Positions 1 to 7,592 of a stretch of DNA of 64,000 nt are shown in pieces. The notes beneath the pieces were generated by a model. It did not search any database. It saw only the letters and a program-made list of their open reading frames with translations, and was not told the origin of the DNA. Made by a program: the position numbers and the translations under genes. The stretch's first letter is position 1, and each line of letters begins with the position of its first letter. The stretch comes from Halorubrum ezzemoulense DSM 17463 (lineage in GTDB: Archaea > Halobacteriota > Halobacteria > Halobacteriales > Haloferacaceae). The DNA lies in the NCBI RefSeq assembly GCF_002114285.1, contig NZ_NEDJ01000003.1, positions 1-64,000 on the forward strand, given 5' to 3'.

Positions 1-582
1 CACCGCGTCGGTACGCACGGCAACACCGCGTTCGCGCTCGTCGGCGTGCTCGACTACGCGCGGGTCGTCGGCGACGCCGACCTCGAACGCGAGGCCGCGG
101 CTGCGGCGCGCCGCCTCTACGCGGACGACACCGCCGCGGTCGTCGGCGCGGAGCCGGTCGGTTGGGACTTCGTCTCGCCCGCGCTGACCGAGGCGGACCT
201 CATGCGCCGCGTCCTCGACCCGGACCCGTTCGCGTCGTGGCTCGACGACTACCTCCCGGACCTCGCCGCGCCGCCGCACGACGCGCTGTGTTCGCCGGTC
301 GACGTGGAGCCCGACGAGGGCGACGGCGCCGCGATACACCTGATCGGGCTCAACGTCTCCCGGGCGTGGTGTCTCGCCGGACTGGCCGACGCGCTCGACG
401 GGCGGGACGGCCCGGCCGCGGACCGGCTCCGGGAGCCCCTCGATGCCGCGGCGCGCCGCCACGCGGAGGCCGGGGCCGCGGACGTGCTCACCGACGACTA
501 CGCGGGGTCGCACTGGCTCTCGTCGTTCGCGCTGTACCTGCTAACGCGGAACGAGGGCGGCGTCGCGCCCGGCGCCGCCTAG
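1..582 (+). CDS. DUF2891 family protein (5'-truncated by window edge)
   Basis: The reading frame is open from base 1, so the start lies outside the window and 193 C-terminal residues are visible. The fragment begins HRVGTHGNTAFAL and contains the stretches TEADLMRRVL and GLNVSRAWCL, which I recognise from the DUF2891 family of mostly helical proteins of unknown function. The frame runs to TAG at 580-582 and overlaps the end of the convergent uppS gene by four bases. No signal peptide can be judged because the N-terminus is missing. Function is not assigned; family assignment is from remembered motif similarity. Confidence 0.8.
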   Translation, partial: HRVGTHGNTAFALVGVLDYARVVGDADLEREAAAAARRLYADDTAAVVGAEPVGWDFVSPALTEADLMRRVLDPDPFASWLDDYLPDLAAPPHDALCSPVDVEPDEGDGAAIHLIGLNVSRAWCLAGLADALDGRDGPAADRLREPLDAAARRHAEAGAADVLTDDYAGSHWLSSFALYLLTRNEGGVAPGAA

Positions 583-1574
583 TCGGCTCCCGTCGACTCG
601 GGCCCGTCGCCGTCGATCCGACCGGCGGACTCGCCGTCGGCCGGGCCGGCCGAGTCACCGTCGGCGATGTCGAGCGCGTCGTCGGAGAGGTCGCTGCCGT
701 CGAGCCGGGGGATCCGCTCGCGGAGCCTGGCGGCGGCGGCGCGGGCTTCGGCGAACTCCACCTCGGCGAGCGCGCGCACCAATGCGACCGCGCGCTCGGC
801 CCGTGCGCGCTGCCACGATTCCTCGCGCGACTCGTAGGTGCGGATCGCGCGCAGGAAGTCGACCTCGGAGAACTCAGGCCAGTAGGGGGCACAGAAGTAG
901 ACGGCGGCCTCGTTGCCGTTGGCGTGCCACGGGAGGAAGTTCGAGGTGCGCTCGTCGCCGCCGGTGCGGACGATCAGGTCAACGTCGCGGATCGGGCGGT
1001 CGTACAGGCGCGACTCGACGGTCTCGACGTCGACGTCCCCGGGAGCCATCTCGCCCGCGTCCACGTCGCGGGCGATGGCGCGCGCGGCGTCGAGCAGTTC
1101 GGTCCGGCCGCCGTACGCCAGCGCGACGTTGAGCGTGAACCGGTCGTTGCCGGCGGTGCGCCGCTCCGCGTACTCGACCGCGTCGCGGACGCGCGGCGGG
1201 AGCCGGGCCACGTCGCCGATGGCGCGGACGCGGACGCCCTCATCGTGGACGCGGTCGGCGTCGGCGAACTCGCGCAGCTTGCGTTCGAGCAGGTCGAAGA
1301 GGGGTTCCAGCTCCTCGTCCGGGCGCTCGAAGTTCTCGGTGGAGAAGGCGTAGAGGGTGAGCTCCGAGACGCCGAGGTCGGCGCACCAGTCGAGGACTTG
1401 TTCGGTGGTGTCCGCGCCGGCGCGGTGTCCCTCGGGAGCGTCGTCGCCCTGCTCGCGGGCGTACCGACGGTTCCCGTCCTGGATGACGGCGACGTGGTCG
1501 GGGACGTCGTCGATCTCGCGGCGGAGGTGCCGCCGGTACGCGCGCCCGGCGAGGCCGCGGAGACGCTGCCACAT
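579..1574 (-). CDS. uppS: Cis-prenyltransferase (isoprenyl diphosphate synthase, UppS family)
   Basis: Enzyme that condenses isopentenyl diphosphate in cis onto an allylic diphosphate, making the long polyprenyl (dolichol-type) carrier used in archaeal glycosylation. The family signature HVAVIQDGNRRYAR holds the catalytic Asp (residue 33), EGHRAG follows, and the C-terminal diphosphate-binding region RTGGDERTSNFLPW is intact. After about residue 270 comes an acidic low-complexity tail rich in D, G and S, which is extra to the usual ~250-residue core. I chose ATG 1574 (MWQRL) over the upstream GTG at 1586, because the TATA-like box near 1607-1614 puts the transcription start around 1584. It diverges from the LWR-salt gene. 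Confidence 0.93.
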   Translation of the reverse strand: MWQRLRGLAGRAYRRHLRREIDDVPDHVAVIQDGNRRYAREQGDDAPEGHRAGADTTEQVLDWCADLGVSELTLYAFSTENFERPDEELEPLFDLLERKLREFADADRVHDEGVRVRAIGDVARLPPRVRDAVEYAERRTAGNDRFTLNVALAYGGRTELLDAARAIARDVDAGEMAPGDVDVETVESRLYDRPIRDVDLIVRTGGDERTSNFLPWHANGNEAAVYFCAPYWPEFSEVDFLRAIRTYESREESWQRARAERAVALVRALAEVEFAEARAAAARLRERIPRLDGSDLSDDALDIADGDSAGPADGESAGRIDGDGPESTGAD

Positions 1575-1606
1575 GACGGGGTCCACGACGCCGAACGGTA
1601 TGTAGC

Positions 1607-1614
1607 TTTATGAA
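1607..1614. promoter_or_regulatory. Shared TATA-like core between divergent uppS and LWR-salt genes
   Basis: The octamer TTTATGAA reads TTCATAAA on the other strand, so one AT-rich core can serve as a TATA box in both directions. On the plus strand it lies about 27 bases before ATG 1637. On the minus strand it lies about 35 bases before ATG 1574. It is the only AT-rich stretch in this gap. Position is seen; use in both directions is inferred. Confidence 0.5.
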
Positions 1615-1636
1615 TCGGTCCGGCGACGGTCGACGC

Positions 1637-2020
1637 ATGGAGGCCGCCTACGTCTTCCGCGTCGCCGTCCGACTCGATCCCGCGGACGCCGCCGTCGACC
1701 CGGGCCGGTTCGAGACGACGATGGAACTCCCCGCGAGCGACCCCGGTGCCGACGGGTGGCTGTTCTTCCGCGACCGGCTGTGGCGCGGCGAGGTCGGCGA
1801 CGAGCCGTCGTTCCGGCGGCTGGCCGCGGAGCGCCTCGGACTGGCGGACGCCGCGAGCGTCGAGGTCGCCGCCGCCGACTTCCGCGAACTCCGCACCGAC
1901 GAGGCGTACCGCGACGCGCTGACGGACGCGATCGCCGCGGACCTCGGCCGCTTCAACGCCGACTCGGTCGACGAGGTCCTCCGAAAGTACCTCGGCTCGT
2001 CGGTCCACGTCCGGGGGTGA
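1637..2020 (+). CDS. LWR-salt protein
   Basis: A small acidic cytosolic protein of 127 residues. It contains the block DGWLFFRDRLWRGEV, the LWR motif after which this halophile-specific family is named. Its function is unknown. It sits back to back with uppS. I chose ATG 1637 (MEAAYVFRV) rather than ATG 1610, because 1637 is about 27 bases downstream of the TATA-like core at 1607-1614 and the family usually starts just before the first beta strand. No membrane segment or signal peptide is visible. Confidence 0.8.
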   Translation: MEAAYVFRVAVRLDPADAAVDPGRFETTMELPASDPGADGWLFFRDRLWRGEVGDEPSFRRLAAERLGLADAASVEVAAADFRELRTDEAYRDALTDAIAADLGRFNADSVDEVLRKYLGSSVHVRG

Positions 2021-2123
2021 CGCGAGGGGGGAAGCCGGCCGCCCGGACGGCTCCGGTCGGTGTGAGCAGGGATCCCGCGCACCCGCAACGCACTTGCCCG
2101 CCCCCGGCGTACGGGTGGACCGT

Positions 2124-2777
2124 ATGGCCGTCACCGATTACGACTTCCACCTGTTCGACCTCGACGGGACCCTCGTCGACGCCGAGTGGGAGTACACCCG
2201 AGCGGTGTTCGACCGCGTCGGCGGCCGGCTGGGCCGCGAGTTCTCGGACCGGGAGGCGCGGGTCCTCTGGAGCGGTCTCGGCGGGTCTCGCGCGGAGACG
2301 CTCCGCGGGATGGGGGTCGACCCCGAGGCGTTCTGGCCCGCGTTTCACTCCGTCGAGGATCCGGTCGCCCGCGCGGAGGCGACGTACCTCCACGACGACG
2401 CCGCGCGGCTGCTCGACCGCGTCGAGGAGGTCGGCGGGCCGACGGGGCTCGTCACCCACTGTCAGGAGTTCCTCGCCGAGCCAGTCCTCGACCGCGTCGG
2501 CCTCGACGACCGCTTCGACGCCGTCGTCTGCTGCACCGACGAGACGGGGTGGAAGCCGTCCCCCGACCCGATCGAGACCGCGATGAGAGACCTCGGCGTC
2601 GATCCGACCCGAGGTCGCGGCTACTACGTCGGCGACGGCGAGAGCGACGTGGCGGCCGCCTGGAACGCCGGCCTCGACGCGGTCCACGTCGAGCGCGTCG
2701 GCCACAACGAGCGCGGGCGGTGCGTGCTCGGGGACCGGCGCGTGCGCCGGCTCGACGAGCTTGTCGACGCGTCGTGA
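2124..2777 (+). CDS. HAD-superfamily hydrolase (phosphatase-like)
   Basis: A 217-residue HAD-fold hydrolase. Motif I, FDLDGTLVD, near residue 9 supplies the nucleophile and general-acid aspartates. A helical cap domain follows. The mid-region TGLVTHCQEF fits motif II (Thr), GWKPSPDPI carries the motif III lysine, and YVGDGESDVAAA gives the motif IV acidic pair. The substrate cannot be told; phosphoglycolate- or sugar-phosphatase-type activity is typical of this architecture. ATG 2124 is preferred over 2094 because the HAD motif then lies close to the N-terminus, as usual. A second HAD gene of similar design lies at 36921-37604. Confidence 0.88.
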   Translation: MAVTDYDFHLFDLDGTLVDAEWEYTRAVFDRVGGRLGREFSDREARVLWSGLGGSRAETLRGMGVDPEAFWPAFHSVEDPVARAEATYLHDDAARLLDRVEEVGGPTGLVTHCQEFLAEPVLDRVGLDDRFDAVVCCTDETGWKPSPDPIETAMRDLGVDPTRGRGYYVGDGESDVAAAWNAGLDAVHVERVGHNERGRCVLGDRRVRRLDELVDAS

Positions 2778-2811
2778 GCGATTTATGCCGCCGCGGGCCG
2801 ACTCGCGACAC

Positions 2812-3168
2812 ATGACGAAGTGGTTCCACAGCGGCCGCCGCCGCGACCTCTGCGCGCTCCTGTACGAACACGGGGAGCTGCGCGCGCAGTCGCTGAAGAG
2901 CCGGCTCGAATCGCACTACGACGAGCGGATCGATCCGGGATCGTTCTACGGCACGCTCTCCGCGCTCGTCGAGGCCGGCCACCTCCGCCGGCGCACCGAG
3001 GGGATCGCGGACGTGTACGCGCTCACCGAGGCGGGCGAGGCAGCCCTACTCGACCACTACGCGTGGCTCGGCGAGCGGATCGCAGGCGGCGACAGCGAGG
3101 GGACCGGAGGAGGCGGCGACCGGCCCGAGCGAGAAGCGGAACGCGGCGGCCCGGACCTCAAGGATTAA
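2812..3168 (+). CDS. PadR-family transcriptional regulator
   Basis: A 118-residue winged-helix protein. The N-terminal half (GRRRDLCALL, then GSFYGTLSALVEAGHLRRR) matches the PadR DNA-binding domain, including the wing before ADVYALTEAG. A basic-acidic, disordered-looking tail takes the place of the usual second helical domain. ATG 2812 is chosen because a TATA box, ATTTAT at 2781-2786, lies 28 bases upstream, giving a leaderless transcript; an upstream ATG in frame at 2785 overlaps that box. It ends only 25 bases before nikR, so the two may be co-transcribed. Ligand and targets are unknown. Confidence 0.85.
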   Translation: MTKWFHSGRRRDLCALLYEHGELRAQSLKSRLESHYDERIDPGSFYGTLSALVEAGHLRRRTEGIADVYALTEAGEAALLDHYAWLGERIAGGDSEGTGGGGDRPEREAERGGPDLKD

Positions 3169-3180
3169 CAACTTCCGCGG

Positions 3181-3197
3181 TATGATTTAATATATGA
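3181..3197. promoter_or_regulatory. TATGA direct repeat overlapping the nikR start (possible operator)
   Basis: Two TATGA copies (3181-3185 and 3193-3197) flank the AT-rich sequence TTTAATA. The second copy covers the nikR start codon. The site is far more AT-rich than its surroundings. Auto-regulatory binding by the RHH protein encoded here is a plausible inference, but the repeat is direct rather than the inverted arrangement of the classical Nik operator. Confidence 0.35.
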
Positions 3198-3739
3198 CAG
3201 TCGTCAGCGTGTCCATGCCGGAGGAGCTGCTAGAGCGCATCGACAACTTCTCCGACGAGCACGGGTACACCGGCCGCAGCGAGGTCGTCCGCGAGGCCTC
3301 CCGGAACCTCCTCGGCGAGTTCGAGGACGCGAAGCTCGAAGACCGCGACCTCATGGCCGTCGTGACGGTGCTTTTCAACTACGAGACGACGAACGTCGAG
3401 GAGCGGATGATGCGCCTGCGCCACGAGGATGAGGGGATCGTCGCCTCGAACTTCCACAGCCACGTGGGCTCGCAGTACTGCATGGAGCTGTTCGTGTTGG
3501 AGGGCGAGCTCGCGGAGATATCGACGTTCGTGGGCAAGGTCCGCGCGACGAAAGACACGCTCACGGTCGATTACAGCGTCACCCCGGTCGACGAGTTCGG
3601 TCCCGGCGCGCTCGGAGACGCCGGCGCGCACGGCGGACACGATCACGGCGAGTCCGACGACGGGGGAACGGAGGGCAGAGAGGTGGAAGAGAAGGGGACG
3701 GAGGACGGCGCGGCCGCCGAGTCGAGCGGAGACGACTGA
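3194..3739 (+). CDS. nikR: NikR-like nickel-responsive regulator
   Basis: A 181-residue ribbon-helix-helix regulator. The N-terminal RHH domain ([15 protein letters not shown], then [11 protein letters not shown]) is followed by an ACT-like metal-sensing domain. His77, His88, His90 and Cys96 fall where the four nickel ligands of Escherichia coli NikR lie (His76, His87, His89, Cys95), offset by one. That is the best evidence for metal sensing. After about residue 140 comes a His/Asp/Gly-rich tail ([11 protein letters not shown]), which may bind additional metal and is then acidic and probably disordered. No nickel transporter gene is nearby, so the regulon is unclear. It lies just after a PadR gene. 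Confidence 0.87.
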   Translation: MTVVSVSMPEELLERIDNFSDEHGYTGRSEVVREASRNLLGEFEDAKLEDRDLMAVVTVLFNYETTNVEERMMRLRHEDEGIVASNFHSHVGSQYCMELFVLEGELAEISTFVGKVRATKDTLTVDYSVTPVDEFGPGALGDAGAHGGHDHGESDDGGTEGREVEEKGTEDGAAAESSGDD

Positions 3740-3775
3740 TCGGAGACGGGACCGGCCCGCGGGACCTCGGCGCCC

Positions 3776-6013
3776 TCAGACGCTCTCGGGCCGGACGGAC
3801 TCGAGCGCCGCGTCGAAGTCTTCCCCGGTGATACCCACCTCGTCGGCGTGGTCGTTTGCGGCCTCGCCGTGCTCGTCGGCGACGCGCTCGATGGCGCGCA
3901 TCGCCGCCGCCCGCGACAGCGAGGCGATCTCGGCCCCGGAGAACCCCTCCGTCTCGTCGGCGACGCGCTCCAGGTCGACCTCGTCCGTGAGGGGCTTCCC
4001 GCGGGTGTGGACCTCCAGGATCTTGCGGCGCGCCTCGCGGTCCGGCTCCGGCACCTCGACGTGCGTCTCGAGCCGGCCGGGGCGGAGCAGCGCGGGGTCG
4101 AGCGCGTCCCGCCGGTTGGTGGCCGCGAGGACGACGAGGTTCGGGTTGTCGCTGGCCCGGTCGAGCTCCGTCAGGAGCTGGGAGACGACGCGCTCGCTCA
4201 CGCCCGAGCCGTCGCCGCCCGCCGCGTCCCGGTCGGTCGCGACCGCGTCGATTTCGTCGAAGAAGACGATCGCGGGGGCCGCCTGCCGCGCGCGGTCGAA
4301 CAGCTCGCGGACCGCCTTCTCCGACTCCCCGACGTACCGGTCGAGCAGCTCCGGCCCGGCGACCTGGATGAAGTTGACGCCGCTCTCGCCGGCGATGGCG
4401 CGCGCGAGCAGCGTCTTCCCGGTGCCCGGCGGGCCGTACAGCAGGACGCCGGTCGGGGGGTCGGCGCCGGCGGCGTCAAACAGCGGCCCGTACGACAGCG
4501 GCCACGTCACGGCGCGTTCGAGCTCCCCCTTGGCGTCGTCGAGGCCGCCGACGTCCGCGAAGTCGGTGGTCGGCTGCTCGGCGACGTACTCGCGCATCGC
4601 GCTCGGCTCGACGTTGGCGTGCGCCGCCTCGAAGTCCGCCTTCGTGACGGTCACGTCGTTCAGCGCCCGTGAGTCCGACTCCCGGGCGCGACGGAGCGCG
4701 GTCATCGCCGCCTCCTGCGATAGCCCCTCGATGTCGGCGCCGACGAACCCGTGCGTCCGGCCCGCGATCCGGTCCAAGTCCACGTCGTCCGCGAGCGGCA
4801 TCCGGCGCGTGTGGACGTCGAGGATCTGCCGCCGCCCCGACTCGCCGGGCACGCCGATCTCGATCTCGCGGTCGAAGCGCCCGCCGCGCCGGAGGGCGGG
4901 GTCGATGGTGTCGACGCGGTTCGTCGCGCCGATGACGATCACGTCGCCACGGGCGTCGAGCCCGTCCATCAGCGAGAGCAGCTGGCCGACGACGCGGTTC
5001 TCCACGTCGCCGCCGTCGTCGCGCTTGCCCGCGATCGAGTCGATCTCGTCGAAGAAAACGATCGCAGGGGCGTCGTCGCTCGCGCGCTCGAACACCTCGC
5101 GGAGCCGCTCCTCCGACTCGCCCTTGTACTTCGACATGATCTCCGGGCCGTCGACGGTGATGAACGTCGCGTCGACCTCGTTGGCGACGGCGCGGGCGAT
5201 GAGCGTCTTCCCCGTCCCCGGCGGGCCGTGGAGGAGGACCCCCTTCGGCGGGTCGACGCCGAGCCGGGTGAACACCTCCGGCTCGGAGAGCGGGAGCTCG
5301 ATGGTCTCCCGGACCAGCTCCAGCTCCTCGTCCAATCCGCCGATGTCCTCGTAGGTCGCGCCTGCGGTGTGTTCCTCGGGCGGCGACCCGCCCTTCGGAC
5401 GGCCGTCGTCGCCGGGCGTCTCGGTCCCCGGATTCGCCGGCCCGCTGGCGCGGTCGCTCCCCGGCGCGGCCGACGCGTCGGCGCGGTCTCCGGCGGACCC
5501 GGCGCCGTCCTTGTACTCGACGGAGACGTCCGTCGAGGCCGTGATGCGGACGGTGCCCGCCGGGTCGGTCCGAGCGACCACGAACCGGAGTCCGCCCAGT
5601 CGCTCGACGTGGACGGCCTCGCCCTCGGTGACGGGGCGGTCGCGGAGCTCGCGGGAGAGCGCCCGCTCGACCACCTCGCGGCTCACGTCCACCTCGGCGA
5701 GCCGCCCGGGCGCGGCCAGCGTCACGCGGTCGGCGTCGGCGACGTCGACGGCCGCGATCGTGACAGTATCGCCGACCTTCACGCCGGCGTTCGCACGGGT
5801 GTCGGCGTCGATGAGGACGGAGCCCTCGGCGGCGTCGGGACCGCCCGGCCACACCTTCGCGACGGCGGTGCGCTCGCCGCGCACCTCGACCGTGTCGCCG
5901 CTGAGGAGGGCGAGCCGCTTGCGGGCCGACTCGGGGAGCCTAGCGATGCCCCGGCCCGCGTCCCGCTTCTCGGCGGCACGCACCGTGAGCCGGAGCCCTG
6001 CGGTGTCGTTCAT
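3776..6013 (-). CDS. CDC48-family AAA+ ATPase
   Basis: A 745-residue double AAA+ unfoldase of the Cdc48/p97/VAT family, working as a hexamer in protein extraction and remodelling. Residues 1 to about 175 form the N domain (double-psi barrel plus CDC48_2). An acidic Gly/Pro-rich linker (about 178-215) is longer than in non-halophilic homologues. D1 has Walker A GPPGTGKT near residue 263 and Walker B IVFFDEID. D2 has the same motifs near 526 and 590. Both modules retain their Walker motifs. A TATA-like box (reverse GCGTAAAG, 6038-6045) lies about 28 bases before the start. Haloarchaea carry several CDC48 paralogues, so no more specific symbol is given. Confidence 0.95.
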   Translation of the reverse strand: MNDTAGLRLTVRAAEKRDAGRGIARLPESARKRLALLSGDTVEVRGERTAVAKVWPGGPDAAEGSVLIDADTRANAGVKVGDTVTIAAVDVADADRVTLAAPGRLAEVDVSREVVERALSRELRDRPVTEGEAVHVERLGGLRFVVARTDPAGTVRITASTDVSVEYKDGAGSAGDRADASAAPGSDRASGPANPGTETPGDDGRPKGGSPPEEHTAGATYEDIGGLDEELELVRETIELPLSEPEVFTRLGVDPPKGVLLHGPPGTGKTLIARAVANEVDATFITVDGPEIMSKYKGESEERLREVFERASDDAPAIVFFDEIDSIAGKRDDGGDVENRVVGQLLSLMDGLDARGDVIVIGATNRVDTIDPALRRGGRFDREIEIGVPGESGRRQILDVHTRRMPLADDVDLDRIAGRTHGFVGADIEGLSQEAAMTALRRARESDSRALNDVTVTKADFEAAHANVEPSAMREYVAEQPTTDFADVGGLDDAKGELERAVTWPLSYGPLFDAAGADPPTGVLLYGPPGTGKTLLARAIAGESGVNFIQVAGPELLDRYVGESEKAVRELFDRARQAAPAIVFFDEIDAVATDRDAAGGDGSGVSERVVSQLLTELDRASDNPNLVVLAATNRRDALDPALLRPGRLETHVEVPEPDREARRKILEVHTRGKPLTDEVDLERVADETEGFSGAEIASLSRAAAMRAIERVADEHGEAANDHADEVGITGEDFDAALESVRPESV

Positions 6014-6201
6014 ACCACCAGTTCTCGCCGGCGGCTCTTTACGCTTGTCCGGTCGCGGCGGAGCCGCGCAGTCCGGCGTGTCCGTTGGGAGGGATGGGCC
6101 GGACGAGAGGGCGCGATCGACGGCGGCTCGTCACCGTCGACTTATCGGCCGGACCACGCGCCGACCGCGTGATCCGCTGCGAGCGGGACGGCCGCCCGGG
6201 C

Positions 6202-7083
6202 TCACTCGTCCAGCACGGTCGTACCGCGGCCGATGCGGGTCTGGTAGGCGCGCGCCTCGATCCCGGCGCCGGCGAAGGCGTCGAGCATCTCGGCCGCGAC
6301 GGCCCGGCGGTCGCGCTCGCGGCAGGCCGCGATCACCGCCGGACCGGCGCCGCTGACGGTGACGCCCGTCGCGCCGGCGTCGAAGGCGCGTTCGCGCACG
6401 CCGTCGTAGCCGGTGATCAGGCGCGCGCGCTCGGGCGTGACCACCGGATCGGTCATGCCGAGACCGACGAGGGCCGGGTCGGAGCGACACATCCCGACCG
6501 CGAGCGTCGCCGCGTTGCCGACCGTCTCCACGAGGTCCTCCATCGAGGCGGTCTCGGGGACGACCCGGCGCGCGTCGCGGGTCGAGACCGCCACGTCGGG
6601 GAGACAGACGACCAGGGGGACCGCGGCGTCGACCGAGTGCGTGCCCTGGGCGGTCGTCACGGTGAAGCCGCCGAGGATCGAGGGCGCCACGTTGTCAGCG
6701 TGCGCGACCCCGGAGACCACCGCCTCGCCCTCGGCGGCGATCGGGACCAGCTCCTCCCGGGAGCGGCCCCTGTCGTACAGTCGGTTGAGCGCCACGGCCG
6801 CGCCCGCGGCGCTCGCGGCGGAGGAGCCGAGCCCCGACGCCGGGCGCACCCCCTTGTCGATGTGGATGCGCGCGGGGGCGTCGAGGGCCTCGACGACGGC
6901 GCCGACCGTGTTCTTGTCGGGGTCTTCCGGAATGTACTGCGCGCCGACGCCGGTGACCTCGATCGTCGTCTCGGCCGCCTTCTCGACGGTGACGACGTCG
7001 GCCGGCCGCGAGAGGGCCGCCCCGAACACGTCGAAGCCGCTCCCCAAGTTCGCGCTCGTCGCGGGGGCCCGTACCGTTACCAT
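6202..7083 (-). CDS. thrB: Homoserine kinase
   Basis: A 293-residue GHMP-superfamily kinase that phosphorylates L-homoserine in threonine biosynthesis. The N-terminal RAPATSANLGSGFD motif and the ATP loop RPASGLGSSAASAAG (residues 80-94) are intact. The C-terminal VTVSGAGPAVIA matches GHMP motif 3. Length is normal for the family. The next enzyme, threonine synthase, is also in this window (61605-62843) but 55 kb away, so the pathway is not an operon here. The reverse strand has a T-rich element (CTTTTTG, 7108-7114) about 27 bases before ATG 7083, consistent with a leaderless mRNA. Confidence 0.93.
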   Translation of the reverse strand: MVTVRAPATSANLGSGFDVFGAALSRPADVVTVEKAAETTIEVTGVGAQYIPEDPDKNTVGAVVEALDAPARIHIDKGVRPASGLGSSAASAAGAAVALNRLYDRGRSREELVPIAAEGEAVVSGVAHADNVAPSILGGFTVTTAQGTHSVDAAVPLVVCLPDVAVSTRDARRVVPETASMEDLVETVGNAATLAVGMCRSDPALVGLGMTDPVVTPERARLITGYDGVRERAFDAGATGVTVSGAGPAVIAACRERDRRAVAAEMLDAFAGAGIEARAYQTRIGRGTTVLDE

Positions 7084-7236
7084 GGCGGGGAGTGTCCCCG
7101 GTGGGGCAAAAAGGAGCGGGATCGAACAGAAGTCGAAACCGCGGGGGAGCCGACCGAGTCCGTCTAGGGGGTCGAGAGAGCTGAGAGGAAGAGAGTTCGG
7201 CCGCGCGCGCCGCTCGACGGTCAGTTGACGCGGTTC

Positions 7237-7485
7237 TCAGCGCGCCATCGTCCACAGCAGCGTGCCGACGAGGACGAGCGGGATGCCGAGGAGGATGAAC
7301 GTCGGCGGCATCGTCGTGTACGGGGCCATCAGGAAGATGACTCCGAACACGGCCATGATCGACGCGAGGGCCTTCTGGGACTTCAGCGGCGCGACACCCA
7401 GAAGCGAGACGACGAGCCCGAACAGTAGGACGTGCCCGAGGTGGTAGTCGAGCAGGAACGTGTCGATGACCAGCGGCGAGATCAT
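7237..7485 (-). CDS. Small membrane protein of unknown function
   Basis: An 82-residue hydrophobic protein. I see three likely membrane segments: about residues 16-32 (HVLLFGLVVSLLGVAPL), 38-56 (KALASIMAVFGVIFLM) and 62-80 (FILLGIPLVLVGTLLW). There is no signal peptide and no recognised domain. A TTTAAT element on the reverse strand (7516-7521) lies about 30 bases upstream of the ATG, supporting a real, independently transcribed gene. It sits between thrB and the DUF389 gene, divergent from the latter. I do not recognise the family. Confidence 0.7.
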   Translation of the reverse strand: MISPLVIDTFLLDYHLGHVLLFGLVVSLLGVAPLKSQKALASIMAVFGVIFLMAPYTTMPPTFILLGIPLVLVGTLLWTMAR

Positions 7486-7561
7486 TCTTGTCCGGAGGTG
7501 CGAGCGATTCGCGCATTAAAGTTCCGTTTCTCGTGGCCCGGCCGGGCCGCTGCGTGCCGAT

Positions 7562-7569
7562 CTTATAAG
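7562..7569. promoter_or_regulatory. TATA box of the DUF389 gene
   Basis: The perfect palindrome CTTATAAG lies 24-31 bases before the GTG start at 7593. This supports a leaderless transcript and the choice of GTG. Being palindromic, it could in principle also fire in the opposite direction. Confidence 0.6.
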
Positions 7570-7592
7570 GGCTGTCGGCGCGACCGCCGATC

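Noticed and set aside
3429-6172. Very long plus-strand frames (over 450 codons) over the CDC48 gene
   Set aside because: High GC leaves few stops in all frames. These translations are Ser/Arg/Ala-rich and lack acidic bias, whereas the minus-strand frame gives a complete AAA+ ATPase.
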